Positions 1-8,154 of a DNA stretch of 64,000 nt are shown here, piece after piece (positions within the stretch are counted from its first letter, which is position 1; each line of letters starts with the position of its first letter). Under the pieces are notes generated by a model, which was given only the letters and a program-made list of their open reading frames with translations, was not told the DNA's origin and made no database searches. The stretch covers positions 1 to 64,000 of the forward strand of contig JASJAR010000005.1 of the NCBI GenBank assembly GCA_030066905.1, in the 5' to 3' direction. Made by a program: the position numbers and the translations under genes. Source of the stretch: Paracoccaceae bacterium. Its GTDB lineage: Bacteria > Pseudomonadota > Alphaproteobacteria > Rhodobacterales > Rhodobacteraceae.

Positions 1-1083
1 CCGATCCCGATCGATGCGAGCCATGCCCTGTCGCGGATGGCCTGGATGGCCGAAACCCGGCCCGCGATATGGGACAAGACCGACCATGTTCTCCTGCCGA
101 AGGACTTCGTCATCGCAAGGCTCACCGGGCAGATCGCCGGCGACCCGATCTCGGCGGTAGGGCTCGTGGGGGCCGATCTCGGCTATGCCGGCGCGGTGCT
201 GGGGCTGATGCCGGGGTCCGAAAACCGCCTGCCGCCGCTTGCCGACCCGCTCGACATCGTCGGCCGGATGTCCGCCGACCGGCCGTTCGCCGGTCTCCCC
301 GTCGCCGCCGGGACGATGGATGCCTGGGCGGGGATGTTCGGGCTCGGCGTCGCTTCCGATGGGGAAGCGATGTATCTGTCGGGCACCAGCGAGGTGCTGG
401 GGCTGCTGTCGCGCCGCGGCGAGGGCGCCCCGGGCATCGTGACCTTTCCCCCTTGGCGCGGCCTCCGGCTCCATGCCGGGCCCACCCAGTCGGGCGGGGC
501 GTCGCTGGCCTGGCTCGCTGGGGTCACGGGCCAAAGCGTCGCCGACCTCGGCGCCCACGCCGGTGCGGCGCGCATCGGCGCGGAAAGCCCGCTCTTTCTG
601 CCCCATCTCGACGGGGAGCGCGCGCCTTTATGGGACCCGGCCTCCCGGGGCGCCTTCGTCGGGCTGACCTCGTCGACGGGGAGCCCGGAACTCGCCGCCT
701 CGGTGATGGAGGGCGTGGCGTTCTCCGCGCGGCTGGCCCTCGAGGCGGTCGAGGCCGCTGCCGGCGTAAGCGTGGAAGTCCTCCGCCACGGCGGCGGCGG
801 GGCGGCTTCCGACGCCTGGTGCCGGATCCGGGCCGATGCCCTCGGTCGGCGTCTCGAACGGGTTGCCGCACCGGAGCCCGGGGCCCTCGGCGCCCTGGTG
901 ATGGCGGCCGTGGCCTCCGGCGAGCTCGGCGATCTCGCTACCGCGACCCGCGCGCTCGTGGCCAGCGACCGGGCGTTCGACCCCGAGCCCCGCGCGGCCG
1001 GCCTTGCCGCCGACCGCTTCGCCGCCTTCCAGGAGCTTTACCGCGCCTCGGGGCGGGTCACCGGGCTTCTCGGCGGGTTTTGA
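1..1083 (+). CDS. FGGY-family carbohydrate kinase (xylulokinase-like), 5' end outside window
   Basis: This would phosphorylate a pentulose or related sugar with ATP in the cytoplasm. The frame is open from base 1, so the start lies upstream and only about 360 residues are visible. The visible part carries FGGY landmarks: LLPKDF and RLTG near the left edge, a GTMDAW segment, the SGTSE phosphate-binding stretch, GERAPLWDP, and the glycine-rich GGGGAASDAW followed by EPGALGALVMAA, as in XylB-type kinases. The substrate cannot be fixed from sequence; ribulose, xylulose and glycerol kinases share the fold, but the GERAPLW segment and the order of motifs favour the xylulokinase branch. Confidence 0.85.
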   Translation, partial: PIPIDASHALSRMAWMAETRPAIWDKTDHVLLPKDFVIARLTGQIAGDPISAVGLVGADLGYAGAVLGLMPGSENRLPPLADPLDIVGRMSADRPFAGLPVAAGTMDAWAGMFGLGVASDGEAMYLSGTSEVLGLLSRRGEGAPGIVTFPPWRGLRLHAGPTQSGGASLAWLAGVTGQSVADLGAHAGAARIGAESPLFLPHLDGERAPLWDPASRGAFVGLTSSTGSPELAASVMEGVAFSARLALEAVEAAAGVSVEVLRHGGGGAASDAWCRIRADALGRRLERVAAPEPGALGALVMAAVASGELGDLATATRALVASDRAFDPEPRAAGLAADRFAAFQELYRASGRVTGLLGGF

Positions 1084-1101
1084 GGCCTATCTGAGCGGCC
1101 G

Positions 1102-1178
1102 TGGTAGGCCCGGAGGGACTCGAACCCCCAACCAAAGCGTTATGAGCGCTCTGCTCTAACCAATTGAGCTACAGGCCC
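1102..1178 (-). tRNA. tRNA with CAT anticodon (tRNA-Met elongator or tRNA-Ile2)
   Basis: On the minus strand the 77-nt cloverleaf reads clearly: acceptor arm GGGCCTG pairing with CGGGCCT (including two G-U pairs), a D-arm GCTC...GAGC, an anticodon loop CTCATAA, the T-loop TTCGAGT and an encoded CCA. The anticodon is CAT. It is not the initiator, whose acceptor end and anticodon stem differ. The anticodon arm resembles that of lysidine-modified tRNA-Ile2 (GCTTTGG stretch) as much as elongator tRNA-Met, so isotype is left open. It lies convergent to the upstream kinase and divergent from purM. Confidence 0.93.
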
Positions 1179-1300
1179 GCCGCTTTGCCTCCTAGCAGAG
1201 TGTCGGGGCCGGTCAACCTTGTCCGCGGCGCGCCCCTGCTCTAGGCAGCGTGCCAGACGGGGCCGGGCTTCGATCGGTGCCGGAAGACCTGCGGGGCGCG

Positions 1301-2350
1301 ATGGCGGAGAAGAAAAACGGGCTGACCTATGCCGATGCCGGGGTCGATATCGACGCCGGGAACGCGCTGGTCGAGCGGATCAAGCCGGCAGCGGCGCGCA
1401 CCGACCGGCCCGGGGTGATGGCCGGTCTCGGGGGGTTCGGCGGCCTCTTCGACCTCAAGGCGGCGGGATTTCGCGACCCGGTTCTCGTGGCCGCGACCGA
1501 CGGGGTCGGCACCAAGCTCCGGATCGCAATCGACACCGGCCGCTACGACGGCATCGGGCAAGACCTCGTGGCGATGTGCGTCAACGATCTGATCTGTCAG
1601 GGCGCCGAACCGCTCTTCTTTCTCGACTATTTCGCCACGGGCAAGCTCGATGTCGACGCCGCCGCCGGGGTTGTCGAGGGCATCGCGCGGGGGTGCGAAC
1701 TGGCCGGCTGCGCGCTGATCGGCGGCGAGACGGCCGAGATGCCCGGCATGTATGCCCCCGGCGACTTCGATCTGGCGGGCTTTGCGGTCGGAGCGATGGA
1801 GCGGGGGGCGGGGCTGCCCCTTGAGGCGCGAGCCGGGGACGTGCTTCTCGGCCTCGCCGCGTCGGGATTTCATTCCAACGGCTATTCGCTGGTGCGAAAG
1901 CTCGTCGAGCGAGCGGGGCTCGGCTGGGCGGACCCGGCCCCGTGGGACGACGATCTGAGCGTCGCCGAAAGCCTTCTTACCCCCACCGAAATCTACGTCA
2001 GTCCCGCGCAAAAGGCCGTCGCCCGCGGCGGTGTCCGGGCCCTGGCGCATATCACCGGCGGCGGGCTCACCGAAAACCTGCCGCGGGTGCTGCCCGAGGG
2101 TCTCGGCGCCGAGGTCGATCTCGGCGCCTGGCAGGCGGGCCCGCTCTTTCGATGGGCGCAGGCCACAGGCGGGTTGTCGGATGCCGAGATGCTGCGGACC
2201 TTCAATTGCGGTATCGGCCTCGTGCTCGTGATCGATCCCGGGCGGGCCGAGGCGGTTGGTGCGGCGCTTCGAGACGCCGGAACCGGCGCCTCGGTCATCG
2301 GCCATGTCGCCGAGGGCGAGGGGGTGCGTGTCACAGGCGCGCTGGGATGA
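1301..2350 (+). CDS. purM: Phosphoribosylformylglycinamidine cyclo-ligase (AIR synthetase)
   Basis: Cytoplasmic enzyme of de novo purine synthesis that closes the imidazole ring, turning FGAM and ATP into AIR. The 349-residue product matches the usual length. Visible family features are [15 protein letters not shown] at the N-terminus, the GLGGFGG loop, [11 protein letters not shown], the metal/ATP segment [21 protein letters not shown], and [16 protein letters not shown]-like text (here [13 protein letters not shown]). The ATG at 1301 was chosen over an upstream in-frame ATG at 1250 because homologues begin with [11 protein letters not shown]. Its stop overlaps the purN start (ATGA), so the two are translationally coupled. 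Confidence 0.97.
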   Translation: MAEKKNGLTYADAGVDIDAGNALVERIKPAAARTDRPGVMAGLGGFGGLFDLKAAGFRDPVLVAATDGVGTKLRIAIDTGRYDGIGQDLVAMCVNDLICQGAEPLFFLDYFATGKLDVDAAAGVVEGIARGCELAGCALIGGETAEMPGMYAPGDFDLAGFAVGAMERGAGLPLEARAGDVLLGLAASGFHSNGYSLVRKLVERAGLGWADPAPWDDDLSVAESLLTPTEIYVSPAQKAVARGGVRALAHITGGGLTENLPRVLPEGLGAEVDLGAWQAGPLFRWAQATGGLSDAEMLRTFNCGIGLVLVIDPGRAEAVGAALRDAGTGASVIGHVAEGEGVRVTGALG

Positions 2351-2967
2351 AGCGGGTCGGCATCCTGATTTCGGGGGGCGGGTCGAACATGGTCGCTTTG
2401 GTCGAGAGCATGACCGGCGATCATCCGGCACGACCGGCGATTGTCGTCTCCAACGTTCCCGGTGCCGGCGGGCTCGCTCGGGCCGCTGCCCTGGGCATTC
2501 CGACCGCGACGGTAGACCATCGCCCCTACGGCGGCGACCGCGCGGCCTTCGAGGCCGCCCTTGGGACGGCGCTTTCGGAGGCGTCACCGGATCTCCTTTG
2601 TCTGGCCGGCTTCATGCGTATTCTGAGCCCGGACTTCACCGGGGCCTGGGCCGGGCGGATCCTCAACATCCACCCCTCGCTTCTGCCGAAGTACCCCGGG
2701 CTTCGGACCCATGCGCGGGCGCTCGAGGCCGGAGACGCGGAGGCCGGATGCACCGTCCACGAGGTCACCGCCGCGCTCGATGCCGGCCCGATCCTCGGCC
2801 AGGCGCGGGTGCCGGTCCTGCCCGGCGACACTGCCGACGCGCTTGCCGCCCGGGTGCTGGCGATGGAGCACCGGCTCTATCCGGCGGTGCTGCGCCGGTT
2901 CGCCGCCTGCGACCGGCGCCCGGTCTACTTGCCCGGCCCGCCGCAAACGCCTATGACGGCGCGATAA
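2347..2967 (+). CDS. purN: Phosphoribosylglycinamide formyltransferase
   Basis: Transfers a formyl group from 10-formyl-THF to GAR, the third step of purine synthesis. The 206-residue protein begins [15 protein letters not shown], the standard phosphate-binding start, and has the catalytic segment [12 protein letters not shown] (Asn and His) and the later Asp in TAALDAGPI. The start codon overlaps the purM stop by four bases. GAR and AIR steps are therefore made from one message, while purC-purS-purQ sit 8 kb downstream. Nothing unusual in sequence. Confidence 0.97.
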   Translation: MKRVGILISGGGSNMVALVESMTGDHPARPAIVVSNVPGAGGLARAAALGIPTATVDHRPYGGDRAAFEAALGTALSEASPDLLCLAGFMRILSPDFTGAWAGRILNIHPSLLPKYPGLRTHARALEAGDAEAGCTVHEVTAALDAGPILGQARVPVLPGDTADALAARVLAMEHRLYPAVLRRFAACDRRPVYLPGPPQTPMTAR

Positions 2968-2992
2968 TGCGAGCAGACACCGCGCCCCAGGC

Positions 2993-4150
2993 ATGATCAA
3001 CATCACCACGACCGAGGCGCTCGCCGCCTTCACGGCGCGCGCGGCCGCGCATCCTTACGTGACGGTCGACACCGAATTCCTCCGCGAGCGGACCTATTAC
3101 TCGAGGCTCTGCCTCATCCAGCTCGCCTACCCGGGCGAAGGCGACGACAGCGCCGCGCTCATCGACCCGCTCGCCAAGGGGCTCTCCCTCGATCCGCTCT
3201 ACGCGCTTTTCCGCAATGCGGACGTGGTCAAGGTGTTCCACGCCGCCCGCCAGGACCTCGAGATATTCTGGTTCGACGGCGGCCTGATCCCCGCACCGTT
3301 CTTCGACACCCAGGTGGCGGCGATGGTGGCGGGGTTCGGCGAGCAGGTGGGCTACGAGACGCTGGTGCGCAAGGTCGCCCGGGCCTCGCTCGACAAGTCC
3401 TCGCGCTTCACCGACTGGTCGCGCCGCCCGCTCACCGACGCCCAGAAAAGCTACGCGATCGCCGATGTCACCCATCTGCGGGTGATCTACGAACATCTCT
3501 CGGCAGAGCTCGAAAAGTCCGGCCGGCGGCCCTGGGTCGAGGAGGAACTCGCTGTCCTCACCGACCCCGAAACCTACATCGTGCGGCCCGAGGATGCCTG
3601 GCAGCGGGTGAAGACGCGGACCAACTCCGGCCGGTTCCTCGCCATCGTTCGCGAACTGGCGCGGTTCCGCGAAAGCTATGCACAGGATCGCGACATCCCG
3701 CGCAACCGCGTGTTCAAGGACGACGCGCTCGTCGAACTGGCCTCGACCAAACCCCAGAACCTCGGCGATCTCTCGCGGTCGCGGCTCTTGCTCCGCGAGG
3801 CGCGCAAGGGGGACATCGCCGACGGCATCCTCGCTGCGATCCGCGCCGGGCTCGAGACCGCGCCCGAGGATCAGCCGAAGCCCGACCGGAGCCGGGAGCG
3901 GTTGCAGGTCAACCCCGCACTGGCGGACCTCTTGCGGGTGCTCCTGAAGGCCCGCTCGGAGGATATGGGCGTGGCCCAGAAGCTCATCGCCTCGGCCGCC
4001 GAACTCGACGAGATCGCGGCGGGGGAACGGGACGTGCCGTCGCTCAAGGGCTGGCGGCGGAAGGTCTTCGGCAAGGACGCCGAACTGCTCTGCGACGGCA
4101 AGCTTGCGCTGAGGGCCAGGGGGCAGTCCGTCGAGGTGCTCGAGCTCTGA
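2993..4150 (+). CDS. rnd: Ribonuclease D
   Basis: 3'-5' exoribonuclease that trims tRNA precursors. The 385-residue product has the three DEDD exonuclease motifs: VDTEFLRE near residue 25, HAARQDLEIF near 80, and SYAIADVTHL near 160. An HRDC-type helical region follows, where the sequence FRESYAQDRDIPRNRVFKDD is typical of the family. It starts 25 bases after purN on the same strand and may be read through from purMN, though the ribosome-binding site is weak. Length and motif spacing are normal. Confidence 0.95.
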   Translation: MINITTTEALAAFTARAAAHPYVTVDTEFLRERTYYSRLCLIQLAYPGEGDDSAALIDPLAKGLSLDPLYALFRNADVVKVFHAARQDLEIFWFDGGLIPAPFFDTQVAAMVAGFGEQVGYETLVRKVARASLDKSSRFTDWSRRPLTDAQKSYAIADVTHLRVIYEHLSAELEKSGRRPWVEEELAVLTDPETYIVRPEDAWQRVKTRTNSGRFLAIVRELARFRESYAQDRDIPRNRVFKDDALVELASTKPQNLGDLSRSRLLLREARKGDIADGILAAIRAGLETAPEDQPKPDRSRERLQVNPALADLLRVLLKARSEDMGVAQKLIASAAELDEIAAGERDVPSLKGWRRKVFGKDAELLCDGKLALRARGQSVEVLEL

Positions 4151-4154
4151 GCGC

Positions 4155-4616
4155 TCAGCGCGCGGCGCGGACGTTGGTGCGCGCAAAGACCTGGATCTGG
4201 CGGACCCCCGCAAGCTCGCCCTCGGAGAGGAACACACCGGCCACAACGGCGCGCGAGGCCGCGCTGGCGGGCGGGACCGGGTCGGGGGGCGGTGCAGCGC
4301 GGAAGCTGTAGACCAGAACCCCCGGTCCTGCGCGCTGCGGCTCGGCAACGAGGTCGGGGGCGAACCAGCCGGTTGCGGTGACCCGGCCCCGGGCGCGCAG
4401 AACCGCACCGCCGGGGACGGTTTCGAGCACGACCCCGGTGACCTCTTCGACCAGCGGGCGCGGGTCGCGCCGCTCCAGCGCACCGGCCGGCACCAGCGCC
4501 TCGGGTTCGGGCTCGCTCGCTCGAAACCATGTCGCCGGATTGAGCGCACTGGACCCGATCCCGCCGCAGCCAGCCAGCAGGACACAGAACGATGCCGCGA
4601 AAATGATCCGTGCCAT
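4155..4616 (-). CDS. Small putative outer-membrane/periplasmic lipoprotein
   Basis: A 153-residue protein of unknown function. The N-terminus is a lipoprotein signal: a short basic start, a hydrophobic run and an LLAGC lipobox with Cys at residue 17, followed by GGIGSS. The mature part is soluble, rich in Pro, Glu and Arg, with no motif that I recognise. It ends four bases from the rnd stop, so the two genes converge almost end to end. It is divergent from sufE. The product is probably a conserved lipoprotein of Rhodobacterales, but no role can be stated. Confidence 0.8.
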   Translation of the reverse strand: MARIIFAASFCVLLAGCGGIGSSALNPATWFRASEPEPEALVPAGALERRDPRPLVEEVTGVVLETVPGGAVLRARGRVTATGWFAPDLVAEPQRAGPGVLVYSFRAAPPPDPVPPASAASRAVVAGVFLSEGELAGVRQIQVFARTNVRAAR

Positions 4617-4733
4617 GGGGCCCCCTTTGCCATGAGAGCCCTAGCCCAAAACCGGCCCCCTGAAAAGCCGGCCGCCCCATGGACGTTGCGGGCCCCGCGC
4701 CTTAGGTCAGTCGCATTGGAAGGGAGCATGGCG

Positions 4734-5159
4734 ATGGCGACCGAAGCCTTCGAAGAGATTGCCGAAACGTTCGAGTTTCTCGACGATTGGGAAGACCGTT
4801 ACCGGCACGTGATCGACCTCGGCAAGGCGATGGACCCCCTGGGCGAAACCCTGCGGGTGCCGGCCACCAAGGTTGACGGCTGCGCGAGCCAGGTCTGGAT
4901 CGTGCCGGAGATCGACGGGGCGGGCGGGGCGGCCGTTTTTCGGTTCCGGGGCGACAGCGACGCGATGATCGTGCGCGGCCTGATCGCCATCCTCGCCGCG
5001 CTCTATAACGGGCTGACGATCGCACAGGTCGCACGGGTCGATGCCGAAGCCGAGCTGAGGCGCCTCGGGCTCCACGACCACCTCTCGTCCCAGCGGTCCA
5101 ACGGTCTTCGGGCCATGGTCGAACGAATTCGGCAGATCGCGGGCAAGGCGGCTGCCTGA
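4734..5159 (+). CDS. sufE: SufE family cysteine desulfurase activator
   Basis: Accepts sulfane sulfur from the cysteine desulfurase SufS on its active-site Cys and passes it to the iron-sulfur cluster scaffold. The 141-residue protein has the hallmark KVDGCASQVW segment containing the acceptor Cys, preceded by a helix with FLDDWEDRY and followed by AEAELRRLGL and SQRSNGLRAM, all typical. Two in-frame ATGs occur at 4728 and 4734. The second was chosen because AGGGAG at 4721-4726 is then seven bases away, and homologues begin MATEAFEEI or similar. Isolated from other suf genes here. Confidence 0.93.
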   Translation: MATEAFEEIAETFEFLDDWEDRYRHVIDLGKAMDPLGETLRVPATKVDGCASQVWIVPEIDGAGGAAVFRFRGDSDAMIVRGLIAILAALYNGLTIAQVARVDAEAELRRLGLHDHLSSQRSNGLRAMVERIRQIAGKAAA

Positions 5160-5194
5160 GAGGACGCGGTTTCGAAATCGCCCCCGACACCCGA

Positions 5195-5213
5195 CCGCAG
5201 ACCGTTCCTGCGG
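5195..5213. terminator. Possible bidirectional hairpin between convergent sufE and DUF1638 gene
   Basis: CCGCAG and CTGCGG form a perfect six-base stem around a seven-base loop in the 68-base gap between two converging genes. There is no T tract on either side, so it is only a weak terminator candidate. Confidence 0.3.
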
Positions 5214-5227
5214 CGCAGCCGCCGCAT

Positions 5228-5860
5228 TCAGAGCCGCGCGAGCGCCGTTTCGAGATCGCCGTAGCCCGTCAGACGACGCTCGTAGGCGAGCCCGAGGCGC
5301 CTGGCATGGCCCCTCGCCAGCGCATCGAGGCCGGGGTCGTCGGTCTGGGCCTGGTAGATCAGCCGCTCGTACTGGCCGAAATACATGTCGCGAAGCTCGG
5401 GATGCCGGTCGAGCCCGAGGGGTTCCCAGACGAAGGCGTCGAACTGCCTGACGAGGAAATCGGTCAGGTAGAACGCCCGCATCTCGTCGTCGCCGCGCGC
5501 GAGAAAGGCCGCCGTGCCTTCGAGAAAGGCGTAGCAATGGGGCCCCTCGATCATCTCGACACCGAGACGCGCTGCGGCCCCCTGCAACAGCCCGCCGGTG
5601 CCGCAATCGGCATAGGCCAGAAAGAGCTTTTCGTAGTGGGGTCGGTGCTTTGCGACCGCCTCTTCAACCGCAGGGACGATCTTTTCGGGGTGGTTGTGGT
5701 AGATCGCGGGCAGGCAGGCGAGCGCGATATGCTCCCAGCCATTGGCGCGCTTGAGGGCGACGATCTCATGGGCCAGTGCCCCGCAGGCGATGACGAGGAC
5801 GCGGCCCGACCGGGCGGGGTCGAGCCCCGCCTCGGTCAGGACGGCGTCCGACAGGCTCAT
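5228..5860 (-). CDS. DUF1638 domain protein, linked to split methionine synthase
   Basis: The biochemical role of this 210-residue cytoplasmic protein is unknown. It shows the DUF1638 signature: a VIACGALAHEI start, the central LPAIYHNHPEKI, and the conserved cysteine segment YADCGTGGLL, then HCYAFLEG and a long aromatic C-terminal half. It lies third in a minus-strand operon after a corrinoid-binding protein and a small membrane protein, overlapping the latter by ATGA. DUF1638 genes often accompany corrinoid methyltransferases, so a role in cobalamin loading, reactivation or methyl transfer for methionine synthesis is a reasonable inference but not shown. Confidence 0.85.
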   Translation of the reverse strand: MSLSDAVLTEAGLDPARSGRVLVIACGALAHEIVALKRANGWEHIALACLPAIYHNHPEKIVPAVEEAVAKHRPHYEKLFLAYADCGTGGLLQGAAARLGVEMIEGPHCYAFLEGTAAFLARGDDEMRAFYLTDFLVRQFDAFVWEPLGLDRHPELRDMYFGQYERLIYQAQTDDPGLDALARGHARRLGLAYERRLTGYGDLETALARL

Positions 5861-6039
5861 CCTGCCTTTTGCCGGGCCGCGAGGCGCCAGACGAGCGCGA
5901 CGATCAGCAGGACCGGAATCGCGAGGTAAGCGGCTTCGCCGCCGTCAAGGCCGATCAGCGGCGCTGCGATAACGGCAACCGTGACGGTGATCGCTGCGGC
6001 GGCGAGCACGGTGCCGATCAGAACGAGAAATCTGCCCAT
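5857..6039 (-). CDS. Small two-helix membrane protein in the corrinoid operon
   Basis: A 60-residue hydrophobic protein with two predicted membrane helices, about residues 4-26 and 36-54, joined by a short loop containing Asp-Gly-Gly, and a basic C-terminus (RLAARQK). I do not recognise a family. It begins 81 bases after the corrinoid protein gene and overlaps the DUF1638 gene by ATGA, so it is cotranscribed with both. A GGAAGGATAA ribosome-binding site sits just upstream. The link to the split methionine synthase is by position only. Confidence 0.7.
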   Translation of the reverse strand: MGRFLVLIGTVLAAAAITVTVAVIAAPLIGLDGGEAAYLAIPVLLIVALVWRLAARQKAG

Positions 6040-6074
6040 GGGCGGTTATCCTTCCTTTCGGTCAGATATGGGCG

Positions 6075-6093
6075 TTCCACCGTCCCGGTGGAA
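6075..6093 (-). other. Intercistronic hairpin after corrinoid protein gene
   Basis: TTCCACC and GGTGGAA form a perfect seven-base stem with a five-base loop in the 81-base gap between the corrinoid protein gene and the next gene of the same operon. It has no T tract. Such hairpins usually stabilise the upstream message or cause partial termination, which would make the corrinoid carrier more abundant than DUF1638. Confidence 0.45.
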
Positions 6094-6120
6094 GTCCGCC
6101 GCGCGGCGTGGTGCGGCAGC

Positions 6121-6825
6121 TCAGCTTGCCGCGAGCTGGTTGTGCTTCCGGGCGATGAATTCCTTCGCCGTCTCCACCGCCACCGCGGCGTCCCGGCAAT
6201 AGGCGTCGGCGCCGATGGCCTTGCCGAATTCCTCGTTGAGCGGCGCGCCGCCCACCAGCACGATGTAATCGTCGCGGATGCCCTGTTCCTTCATCGTGTC
6301 GATGACGACCTTCATGTAGGGCATCGTCGTGGTCAGAAGCGCGGACATGCCGAGGATGTCGGCGTCTTCCTTCTGCACCGCCTCGATGTAGTTCTCGACC
6401 GGGTTGTTGATGCCAAGATCCACGACCTCGAACCCAGCGCCCTCCATCATCATCGACACGAGGTTCTTGCCGATGTCGTGGATGTCGCCCTTCACCGTGC
6501 CGATCACCATCTTGCCCATGCGCGGGGCGCCGGTTTCCGCCAGAAGCGGTTTCAGGATCGACATGCCCGCCTTCATCGCGTTGGCGGCGAGCAGCACCTC
6601 GGGCACGAAGAGGATACCGTCGCGGAAATCGTCGCCGACGATCTTCATCCCGCCGACGAGCGCCTCGGTAAGCACCCGGTAGGGCGCCCAGCCCCGTTCG
6701 AGGAGGATGTTCACGCCCTCCTCGATTTCTTCCTTCAGTCCGTCATAGAGATCGTCGTGCATTTGCAGGACAAGCTCGTCGTCGTCGAGCTCGGACAGGA
6801 CGATATCGTCTTCCTGATCGGACAT
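6121..6825 (-). CDS. Corrinoid (B12)-binding methyl carrier protein, MetH B12 module as a separate protein
   Basis: Carries the methyl group on cobalamin between a methyl-THF methyltransferase and a homocysteine methyltransferase. The 234 residues consist of an N-terminal helical cap (about 20-100) and a Rossmann-like B12 domain with the lower-ligand motif DxHxxG as D114-I-H116-D-I-G119, then SALLTTTM and a VGGAPLN strand-loop. It resembles MtbC/MttC-type carriers, but the neighbours (DUF1638; homocysteine methyltransferase 2.3 kb away; methyl-THF:corrinoid methyltransferase, MetF and reactivator at 27-33 kb) fit a split methionine synthase better than methylamine use. No methylamine methyltransferase is seen. 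A strong AGGAGGTG site precedes the ATG. Confidence 0.92.
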   Translation of the reverse strand: MSDQEDDIVLSELDDDELVLQMHDDLYDGLKEEIEEGVNILLERGWAPYRVLTEALVGGMKIVGDDFRDGILFVPEVLLAANAMKAGMSILKPLLAETGAPRMGKMVIGTVKGDIHDIGKNLVSMMMEGAGFEVVDLGINNPVENYIEAVQKEDADILGMSALLTTTMPYMKVVIDTMKEQGIRDDYIVLVGGAPLNEEFGKAIGADAYCRDAAVAVETAKEFIARKHNQLAAS

Positions 6826-6919
6826 CGGTCACCTCCTCTTGCCGGCTCGTCGGCCGCCATATTCCGCGCCACAATGGCGATGGGCCCGGCGCATACTCGC
6901 TCTTTTGCGACATAAGCCT

Positions 6920-6933
6920 AGTCGGGACCGACT
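6920..6933. promoter_or_regulatory. Short dyad in divergent promoter region of the corrinoid gene
   Basis: AGTCGG-GA-CCGACT is a perfect 6-2-6 inverted repeat lying almost midway between the divergent corrinoid protein gene (start 6825) and radical SAM gene (start 7030). It could be an operator, but a dyad of this size can occur by chance in GC-rich DNA. Confidence 0.3.
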
Positions 6934-7029
6934 GAAACACGCTGTTTTGAGGCGCTTAGGAGCAAACGCGCCACGGTTCACACGGCCGGTATCTGGCGCC
7001 TGTTCTTATTTTGTTCTAGTTCTGACCCC

Positions 7030-8109
7030 ATGGCGGGATTCGATCCGTATGCAGTGCGCGGAAAGGGGCGGGGGGCGAGGTCCAACGCGCCGTCGCGCTA
7101 TGAGGCGTACGGTCGCGAGGCGGTGGACGATGGCTGGCAGGGCGAAGACGACCTGCCGCCCCTGAGAACCGAGGTCAGCGTCGAGCGGCCGCGCTCGGCG
7201 ATCACCCGCAACACCTCGCCCGATCTCAGCTTCGACCGGTCGGTCAACCCGTACCGGGGCTGCGAGCATGGCTGCGTCTACTGCTTCGCGCGGCCCTCCC
7301 ATGCCTGGCTCGGGCTCTCGCCGGGGCTCGACTTCGAGACCAAGCTCGTCGCCCGGCCCGAAGCGGCCGACGTCCTCGCGAAGGAGCTTGCGAAAAAGGG
7401 CTACCGCCCCGCGACCATCGCGATCGGCACGAATACCGACCCCTACCAGCCGATCGAGCGCGATTACCGGGTGATGCGGCGGGTCCTTGAGGTCCTGGCA
7501 GCGCACAACCATCCCGTCGCCATCGTCACGAAGGGCACGCTCATCGAGCGCGACATCGACATTCTCGCGCCGATGGCGGCGCGGGGGCTCGCGAAGGTCG
7601 GGGTCAGCGTGACGACCCTCGATCCCGCCCTGTCGCGCAAGATGGAGCCCCGGGTGCCGCTGCCGAAACGCCGGATCGCGGCGATCCGGGCGCTGGCCGC
7701 GGCGGGGGTGCCGGTGCGGGTGATGGTCTCGCCGGTGGTGCCGGGGCTCACCGACCACGAAACCGAACGCATCCTCGACGCGGCGGCGGAGGCGGGCGCG
7801 CGGGCGGCCTCGTCGATCCTTCTGCGCCTGCCGCGCGAGGTGGCGACGCTCTTTCGCGAATGGCTCACCGAGGCCGAGCCGGGGCGAGCGGCGAAGGTGA
7901 TCCGGCGGGTGCGCGAAGCCCATGGCGGCAAGGATTACGACCCCGAATGGGGCAAGCGCCTGAAGGGCGAGGGGCGGTTTGCGGAGCTTCACCGCCACCG
8001 GTTCCTCCTCGCCTGCAAGCGGCTGGGGCTGTCGGAGGACCTGCCCGACCTGCGGACCGATCTCTTTGCGGTGCCGCCCCGGCCGGGCGATCAGCTCGAG
8101 CTTTTCTGA
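7030..8109 (+). CDS. PA0069 family radical SAM protein
   Basis: A 359-residue cytoplasmic radical SAM enzyme, related to the spore photoproduct lyase-like group, whose substrate is unknown. The cluster-binding CxxxCxxC motif is C78-EHG-C82-VY-C85, preceded by SVNPYRGCEHGC. IGTNTDPYQPIE and VTKGTLIERD follow, both characteristic of this family, and later VMVSPVVPGLTD. Standalone gene divergent from the corrinoid operon; nothing ties it directly to methionine synthesis. A role in DNA-lesion repair has been suggested for relatives by similarity only. Length is typical. Confidence 0.9.
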   Translation: MAGFDPYAVRGKGRGARSNAPSRYEAYGREAVDDGWQGEDDLPPLRTEVSVERPRSAITRNTSPDLSFDRSVNPYRGCEHGCVYCFARPSHAWLGLSPGLDFETKLVARPEAADVLAKELAKKGYRPATIAIGTNTDPYQPIERDYRVMRRVLEVLAAHNHPVAIVTKGTLIERDIDILAPMAARGLAKVGVSVTTLDPALSRKMEPRVPLPKRRIAAIRALAAAGVPVRVMVSPVVPGLTDHETERILDAAAEAGARAASSILLRLPREVATLFREWLTEAEPGRAAKVIRRVREAHGGKDYDPEWGKRLKGEGRFAELHRHRFLLACKRLGLSEDLPDLRTDLFAVPPRPGDQLELF

Positions 8110-8154
8110 ACGCCGCTGCTTGACGAGTGCGCACCGCTCGCGCAGGGGTTGTGG

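Noticed and set aside
2951-4729. 592-residue minus-strand frame across rnd
   Set aside because: Antisense to rnd and in a different frame from the lipoprotein gene; low-complexity translation.
6121-6825. Corrinoid protein as part of methylamine/trimethylamine metabolism
   Set aside because: No MttB/MtbB-type methyltransferase or pyrrolysine genes are seen. The MetH-module neighbours fit methionine synthesis better.
6826-7029. SAM, SAH or cobalamin riboswitch upstream of the corrinoid protein gene
   Set aside because: I could not find the conserved cores of SAM-II, SAH or B12-box elements in this 204-base region; only a short dyad.
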